Assembly: GCA_900618425.1 (NCBI GenBank) | Contig: UZAN01040502.1 | Span: forward strand, 58,862 to 74,350 | Source: Echinostoma caproni | Lineage: Eukaryota > Platyhelminthes > Trematoda > Plagiorchiida > Echinostomatidae | Length of the DNA stretch: 15,489 nucleotides | Direction of reading: 5' to 3' | In this document: positions 7,721 to 15,489 of the stretch, piece after piece | Position numbering within the stretch: the stretch's first letter is position 1 | Layout: each line of letters begins with the position of its first letter | Made by a program: the position numbers and the translations under genes | The notes under the pieces: generated by a model | What the model saw: only the letters and a program-made list of their open reading frames with translations | Database searches by the model: none | What the model was told of the DNA's origin: nothing

Positions 7721-8655
7721 TGACGCACAAGGCAGCGGGAATTCAGACAGGTAGTCCCTAGAGTAGTTCCTGTTGGGGCCGTGCAAAATCTTCCGTGAAA
7801 ATCACACAGAAGACAACAGGGCAGCCTTGTAGCCTACTTCTCAACCAAGGAATCCAAATGTATGCTCACTTAGCACCTATTAAAGTGTCGAGGTAGCGAA
7901 TCGGGCTGAAGTCGGGGTAGTGTTAATTATATACCCAGGCAAAGGGCTACTTAACTTAATCTGGGGTAACATCAAACCCCGTGCTATATGACTCACAAAT
8001 TTGGAGAAAAACCCTGCAAAATAGAAAACACGTTGTTCAGTCGTCATTCCTTATTTCGTTTAGAGTCAAAGGTACTGCAGAAAACAACAATGTGTCTAAC
8101 CCTCCTCTTCAAAATATCACAGAAGTGTAAAGAAATGCAATAAACAGATCGATTTCATCCCGAATCCCGAAACACAAATTCAACTTTTATTAAGTGAATG
8201 CAGTGAACGGAGTAAATCGCATAATTCAAAGATACAAATAGGATGTCGAAAGGAACATTCAATCTAAAACCGGCATGTTAGAGCTGCGTTCAAAGTAAGT
8301 GATGTTATAAGTTGGAAGGAAGATGAAAAGGAGGGGGCTGTTCCATAACCTTCGTTGCTCTTGGGAAAAGAGATGACTGAAAGTTGGAAGTGCGATACCT
8401 GGGGATAGCCACATGCTTTTGCATGAAACCTATGAACTACAACCAGAGGGATCGTGGGATGAAAGAAACAAGTTCAGCTGGACAAAACCTAAATTAGCGG
8501 CGGTAAAATGGGGATGATGAAGCGACGGCTCGCAGGTGATCTAGTGAATACGAGTTACATATTAGGGTCATTGATGAGACAAATAGTCTCACAGTGAACT
8601 CGAACCAGAAGAAACAGACAAATAAAAGAAGCTTCAAGCCATACTGAACTCATAC
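7721..8655. other. Stretch without a supported gene
   Basis: Upstream of LINE copy C I could not trace endonuclease-domain motifs on the minus strand, so copy C probably ends near 7720. No long open frame, RNA gene or repeat is evident. If the split gene is real this is part of its largest intron (about 5592-8655). Confidence 0.4.
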
Positions 8656-8684
8656 CTTTAGGGCCAAGTATGATTTCGTCACAG
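8656..8684 (-). CDS. Weak candidate 29-nt exon
   Basis: The segment ends at a fair donor (CCTAAAG|GTATGA). Entered with one leading base after ATAG, it reads CDEIILGPK plus one base, exit phase 1. That G joins AC of 5524-5591 to give Asp (GPK-D-TQNS), and the entry phase matches exit phase 2 of 9343-9482. An alternative start at 8695 (phase 0) gives RDHSCDEIILGPK and would join directly to 9986-10139. The acceptor is poor in either case. The case rests on phase continuity, which three possible phases make only moderately informative. Confidence 0.25.
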
Positions 8685-8695
8685 CTATGATCACG

Positions 8696-9342
8696 CTCAA
8701 CGGAGTATCATAATCTGAACCTCTATGTGATTTTGCAAACCTTTGGGGGAAGAAACCAAGTTACCTCGAGTTCCATTTACACAGCAGGTAATATGGGAAT
8801 TTTTAAAAATTAGTGCGACGACCGTGAGCAACAATAGACCCCAGGAATCATGAGAATGGCAAAAGTTGCGCTTTGGGCGACGGCCGTAATTAGCTCTATC
8901 TAGTGCAAGCCACGAGCTCTAAGATGTAAGGTGTCAATCAATTTATGGAATTTTACTGATACGCTGAGCGAAGGTCACGTATACGTAACGGTCTGGTGGA
9001 AACTAGGCCTCACCTTTAGGAATGTACGAATTTATTCCGAAAATAGATACTATTTTGGAAGTAACCGTAGAAGACTCCATTGTCAACGGTGGACAATCGC
9101 CTCCACGTTACATAAATCAAGAATTAGAAAAGGATAACAAAAACAGTTTCATCTCTGACTCTGCAAGTTACTCAAACCTATATTCAGAGGTCCGTATACC
9201 CATTGCGTTGTTCAGTATATGTTTCAAATGGCAGAAGATCATGACCTGGTTGCAGGGCTTTATTTACATTCATTTTCAGGAGACTGTCTCTGATCTCGTT
9301 CTCCTAGGTGATCATTTTGAAATGATTGAAAACGTTGTTCAC
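8696..9342. other. Stretch with an unsupported plus-strand open frame
   Basis: The plus strand is open from 9022 to 9405 (127 codons, starting MYEFIPKIDTILEVTVEDS). A possible 90-base in-frame intron lies near 9191-9280, ending in a good acceptor (CATTCATTTTCAG). The donor (GTCCGT) is poor, no homology is recognised, and no plausible upstream or downstream exons were confirmed. I note it without calling a gene. Confidence 0.2.
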
Positions 9343-9482
9343 ATGAATCGTGAATCGTCCGAAAAAATATCCACGGTTAGATGTGGCAAATTTGTGTCGA
9401 TGTGAACTCGGTTGATTAGTAAACGGTGAAGGTTACGAAACCGCAATGAAGGAAGTCTTCTTAAAAAGCTGAGAAATCCGGC
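9343..9482 (-). CDS. Weak candidate 140-nt exon
   Basis: The minus strand, after CTATTTCAG, is open in phase 0. It reads AGFLSFLRRLPSLRFRNLHR, LLINRV, then HIDTNLPHLTVDIFSDDSRF plus AT, before a fair donor (GTGAAC). A second acceptor inside it (tactaatcaaccgag) has a branch-point-like TACTAAT and would give a shorter exon in another phase. Entry in phase 0 matches the exit of 9986-10139, and exit in phase 2 matches the 29-nt candidate at 8656-8684. The first half is basic and Leu/Arg-rich, which could simply be non-coding sequence read through. Confidence 0.25.
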
Positions 9483-9985
9483 CTGAAATAGCGGATCGTT
9501 TGATTCAAGTTTCATTCTATTCAATAATGTCACCAGTATACGGCGATAGCATAAATTCCCTGCGGAGATAATGTTCCTAGGGGAATTCCTGAGCTGATTA
9601 GTCAGCGCTACACCTGGGGTCCATAGATTTTGTTCTGTAAGGTTTATCATCGACCTGGTCGTTTTACACTAACTTTAGCCCCAATACTGCCGTGACAAAA
9701 CCCATTCATCCAAGCGGACAGCTTGAAAAGGCATGAAGCCAGCAAGTAGTGAATAACATTGGCACTGGTTGTAGTACCAGTGGCCAGGTTCACAAGTCAA
9801 GCATAGGCCAAAACATTTGGGAGATGTGAGCTAAAGTAACACCACTCTAGTAAGAAGCCAAATCTATGAACTCCAGTAAATGCGTTTTTCCCTGGATCGA
9901 TTTTATCCACTATATCAATGCCATGTAATTAATAATGATAATAACAAAAACCCAAAAACTGTCATACTAAATCAAAGGGACTAAC
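9483..9985. other. Intron-like stretch, no gene seen
   Basis: No repeat family, RNA gene or well-bounded open segment recognised. An A-rich tract lies at 9930-9960. Confidence 0.35.
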
Positions 9986-10139
9986 CAAATCCGGATTGAT
10001 CGTCGGAAAGGAAAGGAGCTCGGGAATTTGTAAATTCCCAAAGTCCCCAATTTCATTAAACGGATCGACCACAGGAATCTCCGGTACATCCGCTCCCACA
10101 GTCTCATCTCGTTTTCGCTTTTTCGAACTAGGCTTGGGA
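9986..10139 (-). CDS. Candidate 154-nt coding exon with NLS-like patch
   Basis: The minus strand, after CTATTTAG, reads one leading base, then PKPSSKKRKRDETVGADVPE followed by IPVVDPFNEIGDFGNL and QIPELLSFPTINPDL. It ends in phase 0 at donor TTTG|GTTAGT. KKRKR is an NLS-type patch followed by an acidic, Pro-rich stretch, typical of a disordered nuclear protein. The leading T completes AG left by 10825-10941 to give Ser (VVVH-S-PKPSS). The plus strand is also open here (from 9996), but that translation is a low-information Ser/Gly peptide and I regard it as the shadow. No known family recognised. Confidence 0.48.
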
Positions 10140-10824
10140 CTAAATAGTTCGAGATTAAACATTGAAAGTGTTCAGCAAGTGGAAAACGTAAAAAATACAC
10201 ATGCAAAAATGGGAATTGTTAAAAGTTTGACAAAAACGCGATTGAAGAATAACTGCAACAGCATGCATGCGACAGAACGCTCAAAATGGTATCCAATAAC
10301 CATTAATAACCGTCGTGGCACTGAAACCGCATTTAATCTCGAAAATGGAGTCACAATGTATTTTGTTGAGGATCGGTGCAAAACCCCAGCGGTGAGCAGG
10401 TTTGTGATTAGCTGTTCTCTTGGCTGGACACATCGTTTGACGCAGTAGCCGAGGTGAGTTGCTATTCTGGTGATGACATTACCTCGGTTATTGATAGAAA
10501 ACTTACAAACAATTTAGGTAACTTAGCGCTCAGACGTGAATGCAGGCGTTAAATCTACTTATTCTAATGAATTCGAGGAGCTGTTTTGTTGTTGATATAA
10601 ATGCGACAGAATTCACGACCGAAATAGTTGCGTTGTTTAATGTTTGAATAGTGTCATTCCAACAGTGGGACAAATAGCAAGATCTAATTTTATAATAGTG
10701 TTTGGTAACACGGACTGCAGATAACACAGCTAAAAGCAACCAAGCGCGTTTCAAGGTCGCGATTGGACCTGAAAACACTTGTGGTTAAGGATGAATCAAC
10801 GCGTTAGTCTCACTAAATAAGTAC
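10140..10824. other. Intron-like stretch, no gene called
   Basis: A plus-strand open frame runs to 10448 with a possible donor at CCAGCG|GTGAGC (10391/10392). No homology or consistent partner exon was found, so no gene is called. Confidence 0.3.
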
Positions 10825-10941
10825 CTATGGACGACTACTAGCGATCTTGGAGAACGTGCGGTGGGGTTATCGCTTAACGGTGCGCTCTTTGAAGAAACCA
10901 CAAAGGGCGACGGCATCGTGACGTATAAATGTGATTCGCCA
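10825..10941 (-). CDS. Candidate 117-nt coding exon, Ser/Pro-rich
   Basis: A good acceptor with a branch-point-like CATTAAC (cattaacctttttgag) precedes it on the minus strand. One leading base is followed by 38 codons: GESHLYVTMPSPFVVSSKSA, PLSDNPTARSPRSLVVVH, ending with AG. The donor (GTACTT) is weak. The exon is a multiple of three with the same phase at both ends, so it could be skipped without breaking the frame. Entry matches the 27-nt exon at 11392-11418 (TA plus T gives Tyr); exit matches 9986-10139. The plus strand is open here too (GLSLNGALFEETTKGDG) but lacks a comparable acceptor, so I prefer the minus reading. Confidence 0.36.
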
Positions 10942-11391
10942 CTCAAAAAGGTTAATGACTTAGGATAACACAACCTCGCACGAAAAGAGATTGGGTATCC
11001 TGTGTGGGCACTATTCATCCCAAGGTTTCATAAAGAAAATGTGATCACTGAGCTTGGTTGATACTCTACATTTAGGTATTTGACTGTACATCGGTTATGG
11101 GTTCATCCCCAAACGTCTCTATGAATCACCTATTAGATACAAAAATTGGTTCTATTACAATGGATAATATACCCAACTATCATTCGCTGTTTCGCACTGA
11201 GCACCTTGTTGGAATGCATTTGTCAACTCTGATAACAATGAGATCTATTCATTGGCTTTTCGGTGACAACTAAACGGGATATTTTGTTTCAATGGTCCTC
11301 TTATAAGGTTTTCTAGGCTTCAATCTCGCCCCCAAAAGAAGCTCTCGTGGAGTACATCTCCTGAAGCATCTACTGGGGAAGTCCTACTTAC
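10942..11391. other. Intron-like stretch with an unsupported plus-strand open frame
   Basis: The plus strand is open from an AG at 11075 to a TAA near 11270 (DTKIGSITMDNIPNYHSLF in the middle). No family is recognised. No gene called. Confidence 0.3.
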
Positions 11392-11418
11392 TACACTTCC
11401 GTGGCGAGGATGTTTTCA
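11392..11418 (-). CDS. Candidate 27-nt microexon
   Basis: The best acceptor in the window precedes it on the minus strand (gacttctcacccttttcttc, then cag). A consensus donor follows (GTGTA|GTAAGT). One leading base, then ENILATEV plus TA. At 27 nt it is a multiple of three with equal entry and exit phase, so it is skippable. The entry base joins CG of 12556-12607 (giving Arg) and the exit joins 10825-10941 (giving Tyr). A second frame is also open but does not fit the neighbours. Very short phase-symmetric exons are a known feature of trematode micro-exon genes; whether this gene belongs there is unproven. Confidence 0.42.
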
Positions 11419-12555
11419 CTGGAAGAAAAGGGTGAGAAGTCAGTATACGGAGCCAAATTTGAAGTGGTAAGACATGAACTGCTAGCTCATCTAAGGGGAG
11501 CTAGAACACCTTGAGTTATAATCTATGAAAAAGAATACGAATTGGACGCTAGGATGCCGTGATCTTAATGGTTAGTGGTTTGGCTGGAAAATAGAACTTA
11601 TTGAACAACCGTCTTTACTGCGCCCCAATGCCTTGTGAGTTAAATTCTGGCTAGCCGGACGACCCAAGTGTGAATCCCTAAAGAATCGCCCGCTTTGATT
11701 TGAGCAACCAGATAGTATTCCTACTACGAAATTCAATAAGTATATGATTCCTGTAAAGTGAATCGTTAATTCCAACTTTCAGCAAACCGTGGATTGTTTC
11801 AAAGATAGTTTTATTGTGACTTGCTTGACACCGTCTGGCGTGAAATAAAACTATAGTGACGAACATAGTGTCAGATTAGATAGCACGAGGTCACTAGCAA
11901 TGAACGTATTGAATGACTTTCTTTTCTCAAAACAGTAGGAGAAACGAATTCAGCAAAAAAATGAAAAGGAACCAGAAAAACAATATACGAAAACGCTGAA
12001 AATTTCGAGGGAATTTTGAGCAAAATTTAATGACGAAACGAACAAACGAGCATAAGGACCGTTACCATGTGGCTGGCAAATCAACCGATTGAGGATGAAA
12101 AACCAAGCTGGCGCGTGCATAAAGCTCCTGAATATCTCCTATGAATAATTGGAAAAATACAAACAGATTGATTGATCGTGCATATTTACTCCACGGGGGT
12201 ACAGGAAGTAAGCCGGAACGAATGTTGTGATGGAATTTTCGCGTAAGTTAAACTCCGTACTACACAGGGCACTTCGATTATTTATGTAACGAAGTCTAAT
12301 TTGTTCTCAAACAGGTGAGTAACATTGAGGGTAGGCAAATCTGTTATTATTCGTAGTCAATATTAACACCATTTAGAGGATAGTTCATATCAGTAACATG
12401 ACTCGATGATGATTCAAAGCAAATTTTGTGCAGGCACAAGAAATACCCGGTACTTGGCGAATAAGTGAGGCGTACATTGAAAATGATACTTGTTAGTATT
12501 TTACTCCACATTCATGTCAGATCAACACTGGATCACAAAATAGCATAATGCTTAC
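11419..12555. other. Stretch without a supported gene
   Basis: A tRNA A-box-like string (TGGTTAGTGG, 11569-11578) is followed by a poor B-box-like string (about 11637-11648), but no T-arm stem forms. Minus-strand open frames at 11572-11866 have no motifs. At 12306-12322 a string TTCTCAAACAGGTGAGTAA looks like both an acceptor and a donor on the plus strand, but no open segment with consistent limits goes with it. Confidence 0.35.
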
Positions 12556-12607
12556 CGTAATGTTTTACCGTCAGAGCGATCCGAGATAGCATTATTGATA
12601 ACAGTGA
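12556..12607 (-). CDS. Candidate 52-nt coding exon, most upstream one found
   Basis: Donor TTACG|GTAAGC is strong. The acceptor (cgtttcttatttcaaacgaa, then g) is acceptable. Two leading bases are followed by TVINNAISDRSDGKTL and then CG. Codons are strongly of the purine-any-pyrimidine type (10 of 16), more than chance would give. The exit phase joins the 27-nt exon at 11392-11418 (CG plus T, Arg). Entry in phase 1 implies at least one exon further upstream, which I could not locate between here and LINE copy D. Confidence 0.4.
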
Positions 12608-13499
12608 CTTCGTTTGAAATAAGAAACGACCTTCGGAGCTATTTTCTAATATTTTTTTGGCAAACGGAATGCGTTGCCGCAGCATTCGGTCAGTGGACTA
12701 CGCTTAGATGATATTGTGTTCCTAGTTGGAGGAATAAACAACAGCCATTTGCTGAAAATTTGATGCTGTTCAAAGAGAGCGGAATTAAAGTGAATGAAAA
12801 CTAGAACAGAAGCCAGTTTGGGGTTTGCGAATTATCCGATCCCCGACGAATGACAGTAAGAGGAGAATCTGGTTTCAAGAATTACAGTGGATCTTATACC
12901 GTCCGATGTCAATGTTCACCAGGGGGGTCATAAAAGCAATGGAAAGCAGGAGTGTTAGCATTATTTAAAGGACAGGGACTACGAATCGTGGTGGTTAAGT
13001 AGCGAAGGGCGGGTGGCAGCTAACGTAAAGATCGGACTTAGTTGCACGGATCAAAAGGAAAAATGTGGGACGGCGGGATAATTTTTTTGTTACGCACACT
13101 TGTGATGAACAGTGGACAAGGTGGACCCCATAGTCACGAAGTGATGGAAACCGGTAACGATCAAACCGGTCGGCCAGAAACATACAAAACATCATAAAAC
13201 GCAAGAACGCAGATTGCACGAAAGTGGTGTATCGACCTTTGGTACTTGAGATAGCATAGTGAATGAAAACAGAGTATGGGTATAAGGTGAGGTAACGTCT
13301 TAGGGCATGCAGAATAAGGTGAATCATTAGTAAGGCAGGAGCAGGATGTAAACAGGAGGGTTAACACAAGCACGGATAGGGATGATGAAGAAGATGCATC
13401 GAAAAGATTACCAAAACAAGTCGTAGGGCACAAGCAGAAATTGTTCGCAAACGAAGGGCAGAGCGTATCGATAAGGCAAGTATAATTTCCTCGCATAGT
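12608..13499. other. Stretch without a supported gene
   Basis: Minus-strand open frames at 12995-13327 and 13161-13601 are long for the window. They contain hydrophobic low-information peptides (SSSSSLSVLVLTLLFTSCS) and show no domain; the opposite strand is purine-rich. No splice-bounded exon or endonuclease domain of LINE copy D was found. Confidence 0.35.
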
Positions 13500-13503
13500 T
13501 TGA

Positions 13504-13575
13504 AGTATTTTATTCCATATTATATTAAACATTAAGCATTTAAACATTATATTATAAATTGTTTTTATTACATGC
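13504..13575. other. AT-rich tract at the 5' side of LINE copy D
   Basis: About seventy bases are almost entirely A and T. Immediately to the right the LINE coding sequence begins, so this may mark the 5'-truncation junction or an insertion site. Confidence 0.5.
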
Positions 13576-13613
13576 TTGGCAAATAACCGCAATAAAGCCA
13601 CCCACGATACAAT

Positions 13614-15486
13614 GTCAGTGATAGTTGCAAATCGGCCTTCGAAGCGGAGCTCTCCGATCAGCCATCAGCTCAACCACCAGCCGAAGCACTCAATGAACAC
13701 TGGAAAAAAAATCAAAGAAGCTATGCAACTGTCGATAACAACAACGGTGAACTCTGGCGTAGACTCAGAACACAAAGGATGGATCTCGTCGACCTCAGTT
13801 TCTCTGCTGGACACCAACAGAACCCTTTCTCTCGACGCCACATTTGACAACGCGCAAATTCCTTAAACGCCAGCTCAAGAGTCTGAGGAATGATAACGAG
13901 AAGTGGTGGGTAGGAAAGTGTAGAGAGATGGAGAAGGCTGCGGCTATCGGTATTAGTCGCACTCTTTTCCGTCTAATTAGAAAAACGGGCCCCAGGAAAG
14001 TGAGTTTATTAAGGAATCTGATGGCACACTGATTCACGGTCGATGGGCTGAACACTTTGAAGCTCAGTTCAACCGGCCTCTATCGGCACCTAACCTATCA
14101 CACACACACATACCACCACCACCACCACCGCGACTGGACAAATGCTGCCAGTTGATGCCAATCCTCCGTCTGAAATGGAGGTGTCCCGGGAAATAGCTTA
14201 TCTCAAAAGACATAAGGCCTCCGGCTCGGGTGAGCTGTTCCCATCTGCGTTCAAAGGTGGAAGTTAAGCGTTAGTCCTGGAGTTGACAAAACTCCTGGGC
14301 TCATTGTGAGAGAAGGAACAGGTTCAAATGGAATGGTGTGAATTAGTGATCATACCGATTTACAATAAAGGTGACCGCTCCTCTTATGAAAACCAAAGAG
14401 GGATTAGTTTAACAAACATCGTTTAAAATTCTCGCTGGGATCATACTCCATCGATCGTGCGCCGCACGTGAAGAGTGCACATATTAGAACCAGATTGTTA
14501 TTAGATCTGGTCGAGGTTGTCTACCACATTTTCACTCTTCATCAAATCATGGAGCACCGACAATCTTTTCGTAGACCCACTATCTCCGTCCTCCTGTATC
14601 TGAAAGCGACTTTTGACTCAGTCGACCGCTCTAAACTCTGGCGCTATCTTTATTGGAAAGGTATACCCGAGAAGTATATATCAATATTACAATCCCTTTA
14701 TACTAATAGCCGAAGTTGAGTCCGAGCCTACGTTACTTCTTCACCCGAGTTCACCACGGAAAGTTGTGTTCGACAGGGTTGCTCTTTCTCTAATTTTCTG
14801 TTTAACTTTGTGATATATTTGATTATGGAAACAGCCCTATGCTCGTGCGAGGATAGTGGCATCGATTTCCTCCCAGGCGGTAGACTGTAATCTGGAGTGT
14901 GCAGATGACATTGTGCTACTAAGTGAAGATTCAGGTAACCTGCAAGCTTTTCTGAATAGCTTGAGTGCCACCATAGCCATGTTCAGTATTCGTTTTGCAC
15001 CTTCAAAATGTAAAATGTTACTAAAAGACTGGGTTGCTCCAGCACCCAGACTCAATGCAATTAGGGAAGTAATGGAGCCAATGGATAAGTTTTGTTATTT
15101 GGGCAGCTACATCTCAACCGGTGGACGCACCACGGATGAAGTGTCTGCTCGCATACAGAAGGCTCGGTTGAAATTTGCCAACTTGAGAAATCTGTGGTGC
15201 TGTCGCGACATCCGGCTGTCTGTGGAGGGTCGAGTATATGCCGCGTCAGTTCGGCCAGTTCTGCTATACGGCACAGACTTGGCCATTAAGAAAACAAGAT
15301 AAAAATAGACTGTTGGTGTTCAAATACCGCTGTCTACGCAGCGTTCCACGAATCTGATGGGGCAACCGAACGTGCAGTGCTGGGGTTAGGTGTAGAGTTT
15401 TAGGTAATCGCGGTCGCCTACTGGAGCAAGTGCTCGATCTCCATAGATCTCGTTGGTTGGAGTGTGTTACGCATGACACTAACTAG
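13614..15486 (+). pseudogene. LINE endonuclease/RT polyprotein pseudogene (copy D)
   Basis: The protein can be followed by switching frames. AFEAELSDQPSAQPPAEALN runs to a shift at an A8 run (about 13705). GWISSTSVSLLDTNRTL follows, with a shift near 13858. FLKRQLKSLRNDNEKWWVGK leads to ESDGTLIHGRWAEHFEAQF (from 14014). A simple-repeat tract shifts the frame again to MEVSREIAYLKRHKASG, with stops at 14265 and 14307. The RT N-terminus LVIIPIYNKGDRSSYENQRG is followed by a shift near 14423. RT motif A reads LLYLKATFDSVDR: the Asp expected before LKxxFD is Tyr (14597-14599). A stop lies at 14717. The motif C box reads CADD instead of YADD (14898-14909). RARLKFANL-type thumb sequence and GRVYAASVRPVLLYG follow, with a shift near 15303 and stops near 15355 and at 15484. 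It is clearly non-functional. Confidence 0.88.
14099..14130. repeat. Compound simple repeat (CA)n-(CCA)n in LINE copy D
   Basis: A CA run (about 14099-14110) is followed by a CCA run (about 14112-14129), encoding SHTH then a proline run in the surrounding frame. The LINE reading frame changes across it (frame of RWAEHFEAQF before, frame of SEMEVSREI after), so repeat expansion probably caused this frameshift. Confidence 0.85.
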
Positions 15487-15489
15487 GTT

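Larger units (their letters stand above)
13600..15489 (+). mobile_element. LINE (non-LTR retrotransposon) copy D, 5'-truncated, runs off the window
   Basis: The longest copy of the LINE family in the window. It starts in the linker between endonuclease and RT; the endonuclease domain is absent. It then carries the RT and part of the C-terminal domain to the window end. It shares extended nucleotide identity with copy C, for example the blocks around CTTAAACGCCAGCTC, GAGATGGAGAAG, CCTCCGTCTGAA, CATAAGGCCTCCGG and GCGACATCCGGCTGTCTGTG. The protein resembles LINE proteins labelled 'endonuclease-reverse transcriptase' in fluke genomes; the clade (RTE-like is my guess) is not settled. Orientation is opposite to copies A, B and C. 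Confidence 0.9.

Noticed and set aside
850..9256. Exact 16-base match ATGACCTGGTTGCAGG at 850-865 and 9241-9256
   Set aside because: Flanks do not align, so I treat it as chance or a tiny residual repeat.
9996..10448. 150-codon plus-strand open frame
   Set aside because: Its first third lies opposite the better supported minus exon at 9986-10139; the remainder has no motif and no consistent partner exon.
11317..11431. Plus-strand segment with TTTCTAG acceptor and GG|GTGAGA donor (GFNLAPKRSSRGVHLLKHL)
   Set aside because: The same DNA on the minus strand has a much stronger acceptor and donor around the 27-nt exon and fits a phase-consistent chain.
11545..11690. tRNA-like A box and B box spacing
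   Set aside because: The B-box string is poor and its flanks do not form a T-arm stem; no anticodon arm either.
13161..13601. 146-codon minus-strand open frame
   Set aside because: Peptide is low-complexity Ser/Leu/Cys-rich, lies opposite purine-rich sequence, and has no recognisable motif or splice context.
1..15489. CRISPR array, bacterial operon, phage or integron content
   Set aside because: No regularly spaced repeats, no Shine-Dalgarno-led gene strings; the repeat content is that of a eukaryotic (flatworm) genome.

Overview
The window looks like nuclear DNA of a parasitic flatworm, most likely a digenean trematode. The evidence is the repeat content: a Penelope-like reverse transcriptase fragment, four copies of a LINE whose product resembles the 'endonuclease-reverse transcriptase' proteins abundant in fluke genomes, and a tRNA-derived SINE with what looks like a decayed hammerhead ribozyme of the schistosome Sm-alpha type. 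There is no bacterial gene organisation: no operons, and no long intact ORFs. Species cannot be fixed from the sequence alone.

Layout. Bases 1-330 (minus) hold a Penelope-like RT remnant. Three old LINE copies lie on the minus strand: A (about 2649-3170), B (about 4839-5180) and C (about 6230-7720). A and B are only 3' ends. C runs from the endonuclease-RT linker to the 3' tail but has lost about 600 bases of the RT catalytic core. Copy D (about 13600-15489, plus) is the longest; it has many frameshifts and stops and runs off the window edge. The SINE is at about 3812-4015 (plus). Simple repeats and two hairpins are listed separately.

Between the repeats, the minus strand carries a scatter of short open segments bounded by splice-like AG and GT signals. 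In transcript order they are 12556-12607, 11392-11418 (27 nt), 10825-10941, 9986-10139, 9343-9482, 8656-8684, 5524-5591, 4220-4441, then 1674-1822 and 455-497. Reading phase is preserved across each successive pair of the first eight, and between the last two. I read this as one split gene for an acidic, Ser/Pro-containing, probably nuclear protein with two basic NLS-like patches (KKRKR and PKKRRK). The 4220-4441 segment either ends it at a stop codon or splices on. I do not recognise the protein family. This is inference from sequence signals only; individual exons range from fairly convincing to weak.

If the gene is real, LINE copies B and C lie in its introns in the same orientation. The remaining stretches show no gene I can support.
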